This document shows, one piece after another, positions 61,028-64,000 of a DNA stretch of 64,000 bases. Numbering within the stretch: position 1 is the stretch's first letter; the number at the start of each line of letters is the position of its first letter. The stretch is from positions 7,006,001 through 7,070,000 of the forward strand of contig OZ017804.1 in NCBI GenBank assembly GCA_963969395.1, given 5' to 3'. The position numbers and the translations under genes are program-made. This DNA comes from Pseudoscleropodium purum (taxonomy: Eukaryota; Streptophyta; Bryopsida; Hypnales; Brachytheciaceae). The notes under the pieces were generated by a model. That model was not told the origin of the DNA, did no database searches, and saw only the letters and a program-made list of their open reading frames with translations.

Positions 61028-61668
61028 TTAACCCTGGAATGCCCAGGGGGAGCCATTTCGTGGCTTCTGGATGATTTCAGTTGGTCATAAGAAGACCTCA
61101 ACAGTACATTTTTCATCCATTTAAAAAAAAAAATTTAAATGACCTTGTATGTTGTTTATTTTGGAAAATTGAGTAAATCTGAAATTTCTCCTTGAAAATG
61201 GCTTTTTTTTTAGTTTGAGTCCAACTAATGAAATGAAGGTCTTCTACTCTAGTTTCTACACCAATTCGAATTTTGTAAAAATTCGTAAAATTGAATATTT
61301 TATTGTAATTTGAACTTCAACTGTATTGTTAATGAGAATTAAATGAGAATCATATAAAGACATGGAAACTGAATTCACACCATGATGTTTTTCACTGTAA
61401 TGTACACACATGGTGAAATTTTCATATTTTTTGAGACAATTTTTTTATTTGATGTGATTTTTATTCACTTTTTCTTCAAAAATTTGCATTAAAAGAAAAT
61501 TCTCCAAAAAACTTAAAATTTTCATGAAGTATAGAAAAATGTAGCTTCATCTCTAAAAAAATAAAAATAAAAATTTTCATACACATCTACATACAAAGTG
61601 GTGACAAACTAAGTGAGGACAATGCCGTGTGAAGCTAGTGGCCATAGGCCCAAGTGTTTCAGGGTTAA
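61028..61668. mobile_element. TTAA-bounded element of family C (641 bp)
   Basis: Left end TTAACCCTGGAATG; right end on the minus strand TTAACCCTGAAAC. TTAA is intact at both boundaries. Its interior and right end match parts of 39926-40971. The terminus differs from the TTAAYCCCTAAAG class after the CCCT. No coding sequence. Confidence 0.65.
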
Positions 61669-62079
61669 ACTTAAGGTAGGAGGTTCTATAAGCACTCAAG
61701 TTTTGAAAGCATCTACCTCCTAAAATGTATACTTCATGTACATGTTGCTTTTTCTTTTGTAGCCTTCAACCATGTACAAACAGTATACATTTTAGGAGGT
61801 GGACTCTATTAGAACAATATGTCATTTCAGCTTCAAAATTTCATAACTGATTTCACAACACTTCAAAAAAATATGATGCCAATTCTACTTGTCTTTCAAA
61901 GAAAAATTCACTGAAAAATATTTGAAAAAGTTTCACCTTCTGCAAAAAATCAATTCCAATTCTGAAATAGTCAGTTTATAGATCTTCTACCTTAACCCAA
62001 GGACAATTGTTGCCAAATATATAAGTTCTATTAAGGAAAATTGATGGGAATTCCTAAGTTGGAAAAAAAATATGTGGCT

Positions 62080-62372
62080 TAAGGTGGATTACCCCCCCCC
62101 CCCCCCCTCCTTCAATGGCCACTTTTTGTTATTGTGTTTAGTAACTATTATTAGATTGGTCAAAACTTTCTTATGGGCAAATGAAAGGAGGTTCCAATGC
62201 ACCAAAGAATACCATATTTGAATATTGTATGCAAAAGTTAGGAAGGAATAAAGTTTGGATCTAAACCAATTTCTTCCATATAGCTAGCTCGGTACATAAT
62301 TGATTTTGGAGATGTACACAAAGTGAAGATGGCGGTTTAGGGTTGGTGGCATAGTTGGAGGTGTCCACCTTA
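62080..62372 (+). mobile_element. Family D miniature element, copy D4 (293 bp)
   Basis: The ends read TAAGGTGGATTACC and GTGTCCACCTTA, each with a neighbouring T or A completing TTAA outside GGTGG and CCACC. A 16-base C run follows the left terminus. The body matches the copy at 57825 over most of its length. No coding sequence. Confidence 0.75.
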
Positions 62373-63282
62373 ATATGAAAGATTTTAGATGTGCTTAATA
62401 ACCTGCCACCTCCTAAGGGAGACATTCTATATTGCTAAAAATACGAGGGAGGCATGATAACAACCAAGATCAATCACTATAAGAATCTAAATATTTAATC
62501 TGCAAAACGATTTCATTGGGGAAAATTATGATTGACACACTTCAAAGGTAACAATCAATCAAAATGGTGAATTCAACTTTTTTAGTAAAAATCAACACCT
62601 AGTACAAGAAATTCATTCTCTTGAAATTGTTTGAGGAAAGTGTCCATTGCACATAGACTATGGTAGGGCGGTGAGGGGTTAATAAAAGGATGAAAGATTG
62701 TGTTTATTTCAACTTTCATTATTGATTTTTGTGAGAGTTCCTTGGATGAGATTCTTGGGTATATTAGTTCCATGTTTACTTTAAAAGGCAACAATTTCTT
62801 TTTGGGATTTTGATCTAGATTTTAACCTTGGATAATACTCAAGAAGAAATTATTTACCACAAATGATAAAATTTGAAAATGATGAATTCACATTAACTCT
62901 TAAAGGACAATCCAAGTTCCCATTTGGTCAAAATTCATTAGGTTCCTATAATAATATAAACCTTTCAACTTTTTGATATTTTTTTCATTTAGTAATATGT
63001 ATTCAAATTTTTACTTCTTTTTTTTATAATTAAAAAACTAAATAGAATTTGAATTTTTATAAATATGTCATCTATTTTTATCATGTATTTACAAAGATAG
63101 ATTTTTTGTACATTTATCCTTGCCAAGGAAATTGTGTAGAAGGGATCATTTTTTAGGGGCTCAAAAATATTGTCACCAATTTCAATGAAAATAGCACCAT
63201 GAATTTCTACAAGAGTTTATGTACAAAGTAATAAACCCTCAAGCAATTTGATGTTTTTGGACCTAAACCTGCTTCAAAGTTC
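62373..63282. other. AT-rich intergenic DNA with an isolated TTAA-element end
   Basis: TTAACTCTTAAAGGACAATC at 62893 resembles an outer end of E1 (GGACCATTG). No partner end is seen before the next element. No gene was recognised. Confidence 0.5.
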
Positions 63283-64000
63283 TTAAACTCTTGAAGCCCT
63301 AAATTGTGTTTTTTTTGGCAACATAGCAATTTTTGCCAACTCAATACAAATGGAATTTATATTTTTTTTATCATTGAAGCTTTCTAACACAATCTATATC
63401 CTAGGATTAGCTTCAAGGCCCAACAATTTTCATAACTTTTGACTACATGGTTAAAAAGTTTTTGTATGATATGTAGTTTTCATTACTTGAGGGCAGCCCA
63501 AACATTTAAAAAAAAATTCCTTTTCTAAAAAATAAAAATTTGAAATTGATTTTCTAGATTTATGTTTACATAAAAAGCTTTGAACCATTCTATTTTAACT
63601 AATGAGATGAAAGTTATGAGGAGTTTCAATTTGTGGACAGTTATGGATTCTCTACTCTAAAATAAATTTTGAAGTCTTTTATATAACTCAATTTTTAATA
63701 TTTTTTGAAAAAAAATAAAAACATAGGATGTAGATTGTTTATTACAACATCACAAATATTTGGATTGGCATTTTTCAATTCCATAACAAAATTCATGACA
63801 GTTTAGTACTTTGAATCATTCTCTACTTTTTTCTACTTCTTATTTTTTTCCTACATGTAGTACAATTCCAGATGACTTGAATTTTTTCAAGCATGTAACC
63901 AACTTGCCTCAAAGAATGAAATCAAAGAAGCACCACCATTTTGAATATTTTTTCATACAAATGTGACCTTGTAAAGTGTAGCTACCCGGATTTTTGCAGG
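63283..64000 (-). mobile_element. TTAA element E6, cut by the window end
   Basis: The end TTAAACTCTTGAAGCCCTAA is a diverged version of the E4 left end. The body aligns with 33117-34032 in the same orientation: AACTTTTGACTACATGG, TATGAGGAGTTTCAATTTG, TAAAATAAATTTTGAAGTCT and GATTGGCATTTTTCAATTCC. The remaining ~200 bp should lie beyond the window. Confidence 0.7.

Noticed and set aside
1..64000. tRNA, rRNA, snRNA genes and LTR retrotransposon proteins
   Set aside because: No convincing tRNA A and B boxes, snRNA promoter elements, rRNA text, reverse transcriptase or integrase motifs were seen by eye; a covariance or profile search would be needed to exclude weak cases.

Overview
The window reads as nuclear DNA of a land plant, most likely a bryophyte and probably a moss; the species is not resolved. 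The evidence is three intron-containing plant genes, all on the + strand, in very AT-rich intergenic DNA, and an Aux/IAA protein with the long N-terminal spacer and domain order I recall from moss family members. No bacterial, organellar or viral gene is recognisable. Gene density is low: three genes in 64 kb.

Layout. 1-4263: a repeat copy, then mixed-composition upstream DNA. 4264-7326: a two-exon cationic amino acid transporter (CAT) gene of 593 codons, whose intron carries two sets of direct repeats. 7327-25500: AT-rich DNA crowded with short inverted-repeat elements, including one element nested inside a relative. 25500-28075: a two-exon mitochondrial acyl carrier protein gene of 123 codons, preceded by three tandem ~300-bp units that each carry a telo-box. 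28076-43300: AT-rich DNA with more elements, a 290-bp tandem duplication and a long-TIR element. 43300-48500: a five-exon Aux/IAA repressor gene of 543 codons, with a GA-rich leader and auxin-response-like hexamers. 48500-64000: AT-rich DNA with further elements and three GC-richer islands that carry no recognisable protein.

The main unexplained signal is a set of non-coding elements bounded by TTAA. The largest family is about 0.73-1.5 kb long and begins TTAA-YCCCTAAAG, with the complementary end at the other side. One copy (13368-14290) sits at a TTAA inside an older relative (12685-14511), and the related copy at 33117-34032 shows the same site unfilled with a single TTAA. That is direct internal evidence for precise TTAA target duplication, the signature of piggyBac-type transposition, although no transposase is present here. 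Further families with TTAA-like ends (TTAACCCTGGAA, TTAAGGTGG and a 152-bp miniature element) suggest that much of the intergenic DNA is built by this kind of mobility.

The three genes do not form a pathway: one moves amino acids across a membrane, one carries acyl chains for mitochondrial lipoate synthesis and respiratory assembly, and one represses auxin-responsive transcription. Coordinates of repeat ends were read by eye and may be off by a few bases; exon boundaries were checked for reading frame and GT-AG ends.
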